Shown piece after piece: positions 25,518 to 33,317 of a stretch of DNA of 35,895 bases. The stretch is from an uncultured Comamonas sp. (GTDB lineage: Bacteria > Pseudomonadota > Gammaproteobacteria > Burkholderiales > Burkholderiaceae_C). The translations under genes and the position numbers were made by a program. The stretch is taken from NCBI GenBank assembly GCA_902175065.1, contig CABIIJ010000010.1, positions 1 to 35,895 on the forward strand. The letters are read 5' to 3'. Under the pieces are notes generated by a model. That model saw only the letters and a program-made list of their open reading frames with translations, was not told where the DNA came from and made no database searches. Every line of letters begins with the position of its first letter. Position 1 is the stretch's first letter.

Positions 25518-26042
25518 ATGCCCCGCGCCCTATCCCGACGTCGGCTGCTTGGCAGCACCGCTTATGCTATTTTTTCAGGTGCTTTAGCCGCTTGCAGTAC
25601 GCCATTTTCAGATAAAAAACCATCTGAAATGAAATGGAACGGGCGGATGGCGCTACAAACCTTCAACCCAGACGGTAGCCAGCAGGACAGCTGGAGCGCC
25701 AGCTTCACCCTGCAGGGCACGCCCGAGCAGGGGCAGCTGGACATCTTCAGCCCGCTCGGCGCCCAGCTGGCGCTGCTGCAATGGAGCCCCGCCGGCGCCC
25801 TGCTGCGCCAGGGCCAGCAGCAGGTGCCCTCGGCCTCCCTGGCCGCCCTGGTCGAGCGCAGCCTGGGCACCGCCTTGCCCATCGAGGCCTTTTTTGCCTG
25901 GCTGCAAGGCCGCCCCCACGATGCCGAAGGCTGGCAGGCGGACCTCGGCCAATACCCCCAGGGCCGCATCCGCGCCCAGCGCCTGCAGCCGCTGCCGCAG
26001 GCGCAACTGAAAATTATTTTGCAAGCGCCTGCCGCGCCTTGA
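25518..26042 (+). CDS. lolB: Outer-membrane lipoprotein insertion protein LolB
   Basis: Receives lipoproteins from LolA and inserts them into the outer membrane. 174 residues, at the short end of the family. Lipobox LAAC with Cys26, then the LolB beta-barrel segments (WNGRMALQTFNPDGSQQDSWSASFTLQG, GQLDIFSPLGAQLALL). The leader contains RRRLL, unusual for a Lol component. The first 40 codons are AT-rich compared with the rest. Its place between the TPR lipoprotein and ispE is the common betaproteobacterial order. Confidence 0.88.
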   Translation: MPRALSRRRLLGSTAYAIFSGALAACSTPFSDKKPSEMKWNGRMALQTFNPDGSQQDSWSASFTLQGTPEQGQLDIFSPLGAQLALLQWSPAGALLRQGQQQVPSASLAALVERSLGTALPIEAFFAWLQGRPHDAEGWQADLGQYPQGRIRAQRLQPLPQAQLKIILQAPAAP

Positions 26043-26063
26043 CCTTCCCTGATTCCTGCTGCC

Positions 26064-26921
26064 ATGCGCACCCTCTACGACGTTCCGGCCCCGGCCAAGC
26101 TGAACCTGTTCCTGCACGTGACCGGGCGGCGCAGCGACGGCTACCACCTGCTGCAATCGGTCTTCATGCTGCTGGACTGGCAGGACCGGCTGCACTTCGA
26201 GCGCCGCGCCGACAGCACCATTGCCCGCGACGACCTGGCGGGCACCGCCGCCCTGCCCGCCGACGATTTGTGCGTGCGGGCCGCCCGCGCCCTGCAAGCG
26301 GCCACGGGCTGCACGCAGGGCGTGCAGATCGGTCTGGAAAAAACCATCCCCGCCCAGGCCGGCATGGGCGGCGGCTCGTCCAATGCCGCAACCACCCTGC
26401 TGGCCCTGAACCGCCTGTGGCAACTGCACCTGCCGCGCCGGGACCTGGAACGCATCGGCCTGACGCTGGGGGCCGACGTGCCGTTCTTCCTGCGCGGGCA
26501 CAACGCCTGGGTCGAGGGCGTGGGCGAACAGATCACCCCGCTGACCGGCCCTGCCGCCCTGCCGCCCGCCCGCTTCCTCGTCATCAAACCCCGGGCCGGA
26601 CTGGACACCGGCAAAATTTTTTCCAGTCCTTTTTTGCGAAGAGATACAAAGCACGCTACAATAGCGGGCTTTGCAGCAGATCACTACGGGTTTGGTCACA
26701 ATGACCTGCAACATGCCGCCAGCGGCCTGTGTCCGGAGATGCAAAACGCCATCGCTTTTTTGGAGCAACAGGGTTTTGCGGCTAGAATGACGGGTTCAGG
26801 GAGCGCAGTGTTTGCAAAAATCGAGCAAACCCCCAGCCTTGCCAATGCAGCTTCTGATTGGCAGACCAGGGTTTGTGAGAACCTGCAAGAGCACCCATTG
26901 CTTGAATGGGCGCAGGATTAA
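26064..26921 (+). CDS. ispE: 4-diphosphocytidyl-2-C-methyl-D-erythritol kinase
   Basis: GHMP kinase of the MEP isoprenoid pathway, phosphorylating CDP-ME. 285 residues. Substrate-binding PAKLNLFLHVTGRRSDGYH at the N-terminus, ATP-binding PAQAGMGGGSSNAATT near 95-110, LGADVPFFL near 138, and C-terminal MTGSGSAVFA. The last third of the gene is AT-rich and contains two sigma-70-like promoters that probably serve the tRNA-Gln and prs genes downstream. Confidence 0.95.
   Translation: MRTLYDVPAPAKLNLFLHVTGRRSDGYHLLQSVFMLLDWQDRLHFERRADSTIARDDLAGTAALPADDLCVRAARALQAATGCTQGVQIGLEKTIPAQAGMGGGSSNAATTLLALNRLWQLHLPRRDLERIGLTLGADVPFFLRGHNAWVEGVGEQITPLTGPAALPPARFLVIKPRAGLDTGKIFSSPFLRRDTKHATIAGFAADHYGFGHNDLQHAASGLCPEMQNAIAFLEQQGFAARMTGSGSAVFAKIEQTPSLANAASDWQTRVCENLQEHPLLEWAQD
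26634..26662 (+). promoter_or_regulatory. Promoter candidate inside ispE (TTGCGA-17-TACAAT)
   Basis: TTGCGA (26634-26639) and TACAAT (26657-26662) with a 17-bp spacer, preceded by a T-rich stretch. It is embedded in ispE codons, about 280 bp before tRNA-Gln. One of two candidates for the tRNA-Gln/prs transcript. Confidence 0.45.
26760..26788 (+). promoter_or_regulatory. Promoter candidate upstream of tRNA-Gln (TTGGAG-17-TAGAAT)
   Basis: TTGGAG (26760-26765) and TAGAAT (26783-26788) with a 17-bp spacer, also within ispE codons, about 155 bp before the tRNA gene. Confidence 0.45.
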
Positions 26922-26942
26922 AACTACCGGATTCATTCGTGT

Positions 26943-27019
26943 AGGGGAGTCGCCAAGTTGGTTAAGGCACCGGATTTTGATTCCGGCATGCGAGGGTTCG
27001 AGTCCTTCCTCCCCTGCCA
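26943..27019 (+). tRNA. tRNA-Gln (UUG)
   Basis: Complete cloverleaf with encoded CCA. Acceptor AGGGGAG pairs with CTCCCCT, anticodon stem CCGGA/TCCGG around TTTTGAT gives anticodon UUG, T loop TTCGAGT. Located between ispE and prs, a conserved betaproteobacterial arrangement. Confidence 0.96.
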
Positions 27020-27068
27020 CATCCTTTGCGTTTACGTTTGCTTTCAGCACCCAGCACTGGGATAGCTT

Positions 27069-28028
27069 ATGCCCTCCATACCCTCCAATTTTGTGGTGTT
27101 TACCGGCAATGCCAATCGTGGCATGGCCGAGGAAATCGCCCAGTATCTCGGCACGTCCCTGGGCGATGCCGACGTTGGCCGTTTCTCCGACGGTGAAGTC
27201 ACCGTCGAAATCAAGCAGAACGTGCGCACGCGCAACGTCTTCATCGTGCAGCCCACCTGCGCCCCCACCAACGACAACCTGATGGAGCTGCTGGTGATGG
27301 TCGATGCGCTCAAACGCGCCTCGGCGGAAAGCATCTGCGCCGTCATCCCCTATTTCGGCTACGCCCGCCAGGACCGCCGCGTGCGCTCCACCCGCGTGCC
27401 GATCACCGCCAAGGTGGTGGCCAACATGCTGCAGGCCGCCGGCGTCTCGCGCGTGCTGACCATGGACCTGCACGCCGACCAGATCCAGGGCTTTTTCGAC
27501 ATCCCGGTGGACAACATCTACGCCTCGCCGGTGCTGCTGGGCGACCTCAAGCAAAAGCAGTACGAAGACCTGATCGTCGTCAGTCCCGACGTGGGCGGCG
27601 TGGTGCGGGCCCGTGCGCTGGCCAAGCAGCTGGGCTGCGATCTGGCCATCATCGACAAGCGCCGTCCCAAGGCCAACGTCTCGGAAGTGATGCACGTCAT
27701 CGGCGACATCGAAGGGCGCAACTGCGTCATCATGGACGACATGATCGACACCGCCGGCACCCTGGTCAAAGCCGCCGAGGTGCTCAAGGAGCGCGGTGCC
27801 AAGCAGGTCTACGCCTACTGCACCCACCCCATCTTCTCCGGCCCGGCCATCGAGCGCATCGCCAAGGGCAACGCCCTGGACGAAGTGGTCGTGACCAACA
27901 CCATTCCGCTGTCGGCTGCGGCCAAGGCCTGCGGCAAGATCCGCCAGGTTTCCGTGGCCCCGCTGTTTGCCGAAACCATCCGCCGCGTGCAAAACGGCGA
28001 ATCGGTCAGTTGCCTGTTCGAAGACTGA
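27069..28028 (+). CDS. prs: Ribose-phosphate pyrophosphokinase
   Basis: Makes PRPP from ribose 5-phosphate and ATP for nucleotide, histidine and NAD synthesis. 319 residues, full length. Contains [11 protein letters not shown], the [13 protein letters not shown]-binding loop, [11 protein letters not shown] near 135, and the PRPP-binding [12 protein letters not shown] near 225. Followed by a rho-independent terminator. Confidence 0.97.
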   Translation: MPSIPSNFVVFTGNANRGMAEEIAQYLGTSLGDADVGRFSDGEVTVEIKQNVRTRNVFIVQPTCAPTNDNLMELLVMVDALKRASAESICAVIPYFGYARQDRRVRSTRVPITAKVVANMLQAAGVSRVLTMDLHADQIQGFFDIPVDNIYASPVLLGDLKQKQYEDLIVVSPDVGGVVRARALAKQLGCDLAIIDKRRPKANVSEVMHVIGDIEGRNCVIMDDMIDTAGTLVKAAEVLKERGAKQVYAYCTHPIFSGPAIERIAKGNALDEVVVTNTIPLSAAAKACGKIRQVSVAPLFAETIRRVQNGESVSCLFED

Positions 28029-28055
28029 GCGCGGACTTTTCGTTTTTTCCCCCCC

Positions 28056-28080
28056 AAAGACGGCAGCCGCCGTCTTTTCT
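28056..28080 (+). terminator. Rho-independent terminator after prs
   Basis: AAAGACGGC pairs with GCCGTCTTT across a 4-nt loop, followed by TCT. It lies between prs and rplY, so rplY probably has its own promoter or depends on read-through. Confidence 0.75.
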
Positions 28081-28126
28081 CAACCCGGTGAGGCTGGTCG
28101 CGGCCCACCATTCTGGAGTTAAAACC

Positions 28127-28753
28127 ATGCAATTTGCAGCCACTACACGCGCACAACAAGGTACGGGTGCGAGCCGCCGTATGCGCATTACCGGCAAGAC
28201 CCCGGGCATCGTCTACGGTGCCGGCGAGCAGCCCCAACTGATCGAAATGGACCACAACGCCATTTTCCACGCGCTGAAAAAAGAAGTTTTCCACTCGTCC
28301 GTGCTGGACCTGGAAGTGGACGGCAAAACCACCAAAGTGGTGCTGCGCGACGTGCAGTACCACCCCTTCAAACAGCAAATCCTGCACATCGACTTCCAGC
28401 GCGTGGACGACAAGACCAAGATCGAAATGCGCGTGCCCCTGCACTTTGAAGGCGCCGACAACTCCGTCGCCGTCAAGGAAGACAAGTGCACCGTCACCCC
28501 GCTGATCCACGAACTGGCCGTGGTGTGCATGCCCGCCCACCTGCCCGAGAACATCGTGGTCGATCTGTCGGGCCTGACCGTCAAGAGCGCCCTGGGCCTG
28601 AACAACCTGGTGAAGATGCCCTACGGCGTCAAGGCCGTGGTGCGCGGTTCCAACAAGAACCCCGCCCTGGTCAGCATCAAGCTGCCGGAAGTGGCCCCCG
28701 CAGAAGGCGCTGCCCCGGCACCCGCCGCTCCTGCCAAGAAGGGCAAGAAGTAA
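28127..28753 (+). CDS. rplY: 50S ribosomal protein L25 (Ctc form)
   Basis: Binds 5S rRNA in the large subunit. 208 residues, the long Ctc form with an N-terminal 5S-binding domain (GTGASRRMRITGKTPGIVYG) and a C-terminal beta domain, ending in an Ala/Pro/Lys-rich tail. ATG 28127 has TGGAG 10 nt upstream; the open frame before it lies in the terminator. Followed by pth, as usual. Confidence 0.95.
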   Translation: MQFAATTRAQQGTGASRRMRITGKTPGIVYGAGEQPQLIEMDHNAIFHALKKEVFHSSVLDLEVDGKTTKVVLRDVQYHPFKQQILHIDFQRVDDKTKIEMRVPLHFEGADNSVAVKEDKCTVTPLIHELAVVCMPAHLPENIVVDLSGLTVKSALGLNNLVKMPYGVKAVVRGSNKNPALVSIKLPEVAPAEGAAPAPAAPAKKGKK

Positions 28754-28798
28754 TTCTTCACGCCCGGCAGGCCCGGCCACCGGGCTTGCCACCTCTCG

Positions 28799-28827
28799 AT
28801 GGCCCACCTCGGTGGGCCATTTGTCTT
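28799..28827 (+). terminator. Rho-independent terminator after rplY
   Basis: ATGGCCCACC pairs with GGTGGGCCAT across a 2-nt loop, followed by TTGTCTTT. It lies between rplY and pth. Confidence 0.75.
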
Positions 28828-28849
28828 TGCCCCCGCGATAATCCGCCCC

Positions 28850-29485
28850 ATGATCAAGTTATTTGTCGGCCTGGGCAATCCCGGCCCGGAATACGCCGCC
28901 ACACGCCACAACGCCGGTTTCTGGTGGGTCGACGCGCTGGCCCGCGAGCTGAAAGTGCATTTGCAGCCCGAGCGCAGCTACTGGGGCCTGGCCGCCCGCG
29001 CCAATGTGCAGGGGCAGGCGGTGTGGCTGTTGCAGCCGCAGACGTTCATGAATCTGTCGGGCAAATCGGTGGGGGCGCTGGCCCGGTTCTTCAAGATCCA
29101 GCCCGATCAAATCCTGGTGGCGCATGACGAGCTGGACTTTGCCCCCGGCCAGGTCAAGCTGAAAAAAGGCGGTAGCCACGGCGGCCACAACGGCCTGCGC
29201 GACATCCACGCCCAGCTGGGCAGTGGCGACTACTGGCGGCTGCGCCTGGGCATCGGCCATCCGGGCAACAAAAGCGAAGTCACCAGCTGGGTGCTGAAAA
29301 AAGCGCCCAACGACCAACAGCAAGCCATTGAAGAGAGCCTTGCCCACAGCCTCAAGGCCTGGCCGCTGCTGGTGGCCGGGGACATGGACAAAGCCACCGC
29401 GCAGATCAACACCAACAAGCCCCCGCGTGCCAAGCCGCCCCGGGCCGCTGCGCCGCAGGCGGCCGGTCAAGAAATAAAGAGCTAG
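28850..29485 (+). CDS. pth: Peptidyl-tRNA hydrolase
   Basis: Frees tRNA from peptidyl-tRNA dropped by stalled ribosomes. 211 residues. [19 protein letters not shown] places N10 and the catalytic H20; TFMNLSG, HDELD and GGHNGLRD follow. ATG 28850 is chosen because the start at 28799 lies in the terminator hairpin. The stop TAG (29483-29485) lies in the left arm of palindromic repeat copy 4, following an extended Pro/Ala/Lys tail. Confidence 0.95.
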   Translation: MIKLFVGLGNPGPEYAATRHNAGFWWVDALARELKVHLQPERSYWGLAARANVQGQAVWLLQPQTFMNLSGKSVGALARFFKIQPDQILVAHDELDFAPGQVKLKKGGSHGGHNGLRDIHAQLGSGDYWRLRLGIGHPGNKSEVTSWVLKKAPNDQQQAIEESLAHSLKAWPLLVAGDMDKATAQINTNKPPRAKPPRAAAPQAAGQEIKS

Positions 29486-29555
29486 TCCCGCTTTATTCAT
29501 CGGCATTCACGATAGATTCATCTTTGAATATGGCGTTATTCCTGCGGAAAAAGCT
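29480..29555. repeat. 76-bp AGCT-bounded palindromic repeat, copy 4 (pth end / permease start)
   Basis: Exactly 76 bp. The outer arms GAGCTAGTCCCGCTTTATT and the complement of GCGGAAAAAGCTC pair imperfectly; the inner GGCATTCA and TGAATATGGC pair in part. The left arm supplies the pth stop and the right arm supplies the start and first eight codons of the next gene. Confidence 0.8.
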
Positions 29556-30492
29556 CCTGATTTTGCTGTTCACCCTGCTCATGGCCGCTGCCGTGGTGTT
29601 TGCCGTGCTGCACCTGCTGCCGGGCAATGCCGCCCAGGTGCTGATGGGGCCGGATGCCGACCCCGAGGCCGTGGCCGCCCTGGCCGTGCAACTGGGGCTG
29701 GATGCGCCCGCCTGGCAGCGCTTTGCCGGCTGGCTGGCCGGCCTGCTGCACGGCGACCTGGGAATGAGCTACGCCTACGGCGAGCCGGTGCTGGATTTGC
29801 TGCTGGAACGCCTGCAGCTCACCCTGCCCCTGGCCATGCTGGCGCTGGCCGTCAGCAGCCTGCTGGCCCTGCCGATCGGCGTGTACGCCGCCGCGCACCA
29901 GGGCCGCTGGCCCGACCGGGCGCTGATGGGGCTGACGCAGATCGGCCTGGCCCTGCCCAGCTTCTGGCTGGCCATGCTGCTGATCGTGTTTTTTGCCGTG
30001 CGCCTGCAATGGTTTGCGGCGGGCGGCTTTCCGGGCTGGAGTGCGGACGAAGGCGGCGGCCTGCTGCCCGCGCTGCACGCCCTGGTGCTGCCCACCCTGG
30101 CGCTGGCCGCCGTGCAGACGGCGATCCTGGCGCGGCTGACCCGCGCGGCGGTGCTGGAGCATGTGGGCGCCGACTTCGTGCGCACCGCCCGCGCCAAGGG
30201 CCTGAGCCGCCACCAGGTGCTGTGGGGCCATGTGCTGCGCAACGCCATGGGGCCGATCCTGACCCTGCTGGGGCTGCAATTCGCCAATTTGCTGGCCGGG
30301 GCCATCGTGGTGGAAAACGTGTTTTACCTGCCGGGGCTGGGGCGCCTGCTGTTCCAGGCAGTGGCCAACCGCGACCTGCTGGTGGTGCAGAACGGCGTGC
30401 TGCTGCTGGTGGCGCTGGTCATGCTGGTGAATTTTGCCGTGGACGTGCTGCACGCCTGGCTGGACCCGCGCATCCGCACGGGGGCGGCATGA
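29530..30492 (+). CDS. dppB: Peptide ABC transporter permease (DppB/OppB type)
   Basis: Inner-membrane permease of a dipeptide/oligopeptide/nickel-class importer. 320 residues with six predicted helices and the EAA-type loop (DFVRTARAKGLSRHQVLWGHVLRNA). ATG 29530 is preferred over a TTG at 29524. The first eight codons (ALFLRKK) come from a palindromic repeat, so the N-terminus may have been changed by its insertion. Overlaps the second permease gene by ATGA. Confidence 0.9.
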   Translation: MALFLRKKLLILLFTLLMAAAVVFAVLHLLPGNAAQVLMGPDADPEAVAALAVQLGLDAPAWQRFAGWLAGLLHGDLGMSYAYGEPVLDLLLERLQLTLPLAMLALAVSSLLALPIGVYAAAHQGRWPDRALMGLTQIGLALPSFWLAMLLIVFFAVRLQWFAAGGFPGWSADEGGGLLPALHALVLPTLALAAVQTAILARLTRAAVLEHVGADFVRTARAKGLSRHQVLWGHVLRNAMGPILTLLGLQFANLLAGAIVVENVFYLPGLGRLLFQAVANRDLLVVQNGVLLLVALVMLVNFAVDVLHAWLDPRIRTGAA

Positions 30493-31328
30493 CGCGCCAC
30501 GGCCATACCCGCCACAACCTGCGTCTATGGGCCGGACTGGCGCTGACGGGCACGCTGCTGCTGGCGGCCCTGCTCTCCTGGGTCTGGACGCCGCACGCCT
30601 TCGACGCCATGGCCATGGACAGCCGCCTGCAAGCCCCCGGCGCCCGGCACTGGCTGGGCACCGATGCCTATGGCCGCGACGTGGCCAGCCAGTTGCTGGT
30701 GGGCGCCCGCAGTTCGCTGGCCGTCGGGGCCGCCGCCGTGGGGCTGGGGCTGCTGCTGGGCAGCGGCCTGGGCCTGCTGGCAGCGGCCCGCCGGGGCTGG
30801 CTCGACCAGCTCACCATGCGGCTGGCGGACTTCACCCTGGCGTTCCCGGCGCTGCTCACCGCCATCCTGCTCACCGCCGTGCGCGGGCCGGGCATGGGCA
30901 ATGCGGTGCTGGCCATTGCCGTGCTCAACATCCCCGTATTTGCTCGCCTGGCCCGTGCCAGTGCGGCCGGTATCTGGGCGCAGAACTACGTGCTGGCCGC
31001 CCGCGCCTGCGGCAAGAACCGCTGGCGCATCACCTGGGAGCACATCCTGCCCAACACTGCCGGCGTGCTCATCGCCCAGGCCAGCAGCCAGTTCGCCCTG
31101 GCGCTGCTGGCCGAGGCGGCGCTGTCCTACCTCGGCCTGGGCGTGCAGGCGCCCCAGCCGTCCTGGGGGCGGATGCTCAGCGAGGCGCAAAGCCTGCTCT
31201 ACCAGGCACCGCTGCTGGCCGTCTTCCCCGGCGTGGCGATTGCGCTGGCCGTGCTGGGGCTGAACCTGCTGGGCGAGGGGCTGCGTGCCCGGCTCGACCC
31301 GCCAACGCCCGCCCGGCCCGCATGGTGA
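30489..31328 (+). CDS. dppC: Peptide ABC transporter permease (DppC/OppC type)
   Basis: Partner permease, 279 residues. N-terminal helix, the family motif HWLGTDAYGRDVASQLLVGARSSL, and an EAA loop (ARACGKNRWRITWEHILPN). The start overlaps the first permease stop (ATGA), and its stop overlaps the start of the ATPase gene by a few bases. Confidence 0.92.
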   Translation: MTRHGHTRHNLRLWAGLALTGTLLLAALLSWVWTPHAFDAMAMDSRLQAPGARHWLGTDAYGRDVASQLLVGARSSLAVGAAAVGLGLLLGSGLGLLAAARRGWLDQLTMRLADFTLAFPALLTAILLTAVRGPGMGNAVLAIAVLNIPVFARLARASAAGIWAQNYVLAARACGKNRWRITWEHILPNTAGVLIAQASSQFALALLAEAALSYLGLGVQAPQPSWGRMLSEAQSLLYQAPLLAVFPGVAIALAVLGLNLLGEGLRARLDPPTPARPAW

Positions 31329-32368
31329 TGGTGATGCTGGAAGCCGCCCGCCTGAACCTGCTGCTGCCCGCCCCGGGCGGACGGCGGCTGCACGCGCTGC
31401 GCGACATCGGCTTTCAATTGCAGCGCGGCAGCTGCCTGGGGGTGGTGGGCGAATCGGGCAGCGGCAAAAGCCTGCTGGCCCTGAGCCTGCTGGGCCTGGC
31501 GCCCGGCGGCAGCCTGCTCAGCGGCCACCTGCGGCTGGACGGCCAGGACATCCTGGGCCAGAGCGAAGCGGCCTGGCAGCGCCTGCGCGGCAACCGCATG
31601 GCCATGGTGTTCCAGGACCCGGGCAGCGCCCTGAACCCCGTCCACCCCATCGGTGCCCAGGTGGCCGAGCCGCTGCGCCGCCACCAGGGCCTGGGCCGCC
31701 GCGCGGCACTGGCGCAGGCTGCCGATCTGCTGGCCCAGGTCGGCATTGCCCGCCAGCGCCTGGGCGACTACCCGCACCAGTTCTCCGGCGGGCAGCGCCA
31801 GCGCATCACCATCGCCATGGCGCTGGCCTGTGCGCCCGACGTGCTGATTGCCGACGAGCCGACCACCGCCCTGGACACCACGGTGCAGCAGCACATCCTG
31901 GACCTGCTGCACCGTTTGGTCGAGGAGCGGGCCATGGCCCTGCTGCTCATCAGCCACGACCTGGGCGTGATCGCGCAGCACGCCGACGACATCCTGGTCA
32001 TGTACGGCGGCCAGATTGTCGAAAGCGGCCCCACCGCCGCCCTGTTCAGGCACATGGCCCACCCGTACAGCCGGGCGTTGCTGGCCGCCCGCCCGCGCCT
32101 GGGGGCGCCGCGCCAGCCCAGCGGCAGGCCGTATCCGTTGATGACCATTCCCGGCCAGGTGCCCAGCCTCGCGGACTGGGGCAACGGCTGCCCGTTTGCC
32201 AACCGCTGCGGCTTTGCCCAGGCCGAATGCCAGGCGCAAACACCGCCGCGCATCGCCATTCCCAGCCTGTGCGACATCCCGCCGCACAGCAGCCTGCAGG
32301 CCCACCATGTCTGGTGCCTGCGCCCCGAGGCGCTCCAGGCGGGCAGCACGCAGCGCTGGCAGGAGTAA
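31322..32368 (+). CDS. dppD: Peptide ABC transporter ATPase (DppD/OppD type)
   Basis: ATP-binding subunit, 348 residues from ATG 31322 (a later ATG at 31334 is possible). Walker A GESGSGKS at 43-50, Q-loop VFQDPGSALNP, signature FSGGQRQR, Walker B VLIADEPTTALD, H-loop ISHDLG. The C-terminal oligopeptide-transporter domain has the cysteine cluster CPFANRCGFAQAEC plus two later cysteines. Confidence 0.93.
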   Translation: MVMVMLEAARLNLLLPAPGGRRLHALRDIGFQLQRGSCLGVVGESGSGKSLLALSLLGLAPGGSLLSGHLRLDGQDILGQSEAAWQRLRGNRMAMVFQDPGSALNPVHPIGAQVAEPLRRHQGLGRRAALAQAADLLAQVGIARQRLGDYPHQFSGGQRQRITIAMALACAPDVLIADEPTTALDTTVQQHILDLLHRLVEERAMALLLISHDLGVIAQHADDILVMYGGQIVESGPTAALFRHMAHPYSRALLAARPRLGAPRQPSGRPYPLMTIPGQVPSLADWGNGCPFANRCGFAQAECQAQTPPRIAIPSLCDIPPHSSLQAHHVWCLRPEALQAGSTQRWQE

Positions 32369-32376
32369 ATCCCGAC

Positions 32377-33243
32377 ATGGACGCCGCCGCCCTGCCCCCG
32401 CCACTGCTCGAAGTGCGCCAGTTGTGCCACAGCTACGCCGCCCCCCGGCCCGGCCTGTTCGCCCGGCCACAACTGCACCCAGTGCTGCACAACGTCGGCT
32501 TCACCTTGCAGGCCGGGCGCTGCCTGGGGCTGGTCGGCGCTTCGGGCAGCGGCAAATCCACCCTGGCGCGGCTGGTGCTGGCGCTGGCCACCCCGACCAG
32601 CGGCCAGGTGCTGCTGGACGGGGAAGACCTGCACCGCCTGCCCGCCGCCGCCTTGCGCCAGGCACGCCAGCACATGGCGCTGGTATTCCAGGATCCAGCC
32701 ACCGCGCTCAACCCGCGCCGCAGCATCGGCTGGAGCGTGGCCGAGCCTTTGACCGTGCTGCAGCCGCCCCTGGCCCCTGCCGAAATCACACAGCGCGTGG
32801 CCCAGGCGCTGGAAGACGTCGGCCTGCGGGCGCAGGATGCCCGGCGCCTGCCCGGCAGCTTCTCCGGCGGGCAGCGCCAGCGCATTGCCCTGGCCCGCGC
32901 CATCGTCACCCGCCCGCGCCTGCTGGTGCTGGACGAGCCGGTCAGCGCCCTGGACGTGTCCGTGCAGGCCCAGGTGCTCAACCTGCTGCTGGAGCTGCAA
33001 CAGCGCCTGGGCCTGGGCTACCTGCTCATCAGCCACGATCTGGCCGTCATCCACCACCTGTGCGACCAGGTGCTGGTACTGCACCAGGGAGAAGTGGTAG
33101 AAAGCGGCACCCCGCAGCAACTGCTGCACGCTGCCCGCCACCCGGTCACCCAGGCGCTGCTGCGCAGCGTCCCGACCATGACCCCGGGCGCTGCCCGCCT
33201 GCGTTTTGCTATGAATAAAAAAGCTTTTTCCACTGATAAATAA
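32377..33243 (+). CDS. dppF: Peptide ABC transporter ATPase (DppF/OppF type)
   Basis: Second ATPase subunit, 288 residues. Walker A GASGSGKS at 54-61, VFQDPATALNPRRS, FSGGQRQRIALARAI, Walker B LLVLDEPVSALDVS, ISHDLAVIHHLC. It ends in MNKKAFSTDK, encoded by a palindromic repeat, in place of the usual C-terminal cysteine domain of DppF proteins. The protein is therefore short for the family and may have lost its native tail. Starts 8 bp after the preceding gene. Confidence 0.92.
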   Translation: MDAAALPPPLLEVRQLCHSYAAPRPGLFARPQLHPVLHNVGFTLQAGRCLGLVGASGSGKSTLARLVLALATPTSGQVLLDGEDLHRLPAAALRQARQHMALVFQDPATALNPRRSIGWSVAEPLTVLQPPLAPAEITQRVAQALEDVGLRAQDARRLPGSFSGGQRQRIALARAIVTRPRLLVLDEPVSALDVSVQAQVLNLLLELQQRLGLGYLLISHDLAVIHHLCDQVLVLHQGEVVESGTPQQLLHAARHPVTQALLRSVPTMTPGAARLRFAMNKKAFSTDK

Positions 33244-33297
33244 ACGATCTTAGGTATAAAAATGCCTAAAACTATTGTTTTATCAGTGGAAAAAGCT
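33222..33297. repeat. 76-bp AGCT-bounded palindromic repeat, copy 5 (dppF end)
   Basis: Exactly 76 bp with perfect 19-bp outer arms: AGCTTTTTCCACTGATAAA (33222-33240) and its reverse complement (33279-33297). Inner TTAGG/CCTAA pair around an AT loop. It supplies the last seven codons and stop of dppF and separates it from the binding-protein gene, so it may reduce read-through. Confidence 0.9.
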
Positions 33298-33317
33298 CTT
33301 ATTTCAGGAGAATCCCC

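Noticed and set aside
25592-25665. A sixth copy of the 76-bp repeat in the AT-rich start of lolB
   Set aside because: A TTTTCAGAT / ATCTGAAAT hairpin is present, but the AGCT ends, the 76-bp length and the GGAAAnAGCT arm are missing.
24000-26000. CRISPR array or insertion sequence in the window
   Set aside because: No regularly spaced direct repeats with unique spacers and no transposase gene were found anywhere in the window. The TPR repeats here are protein-level only.
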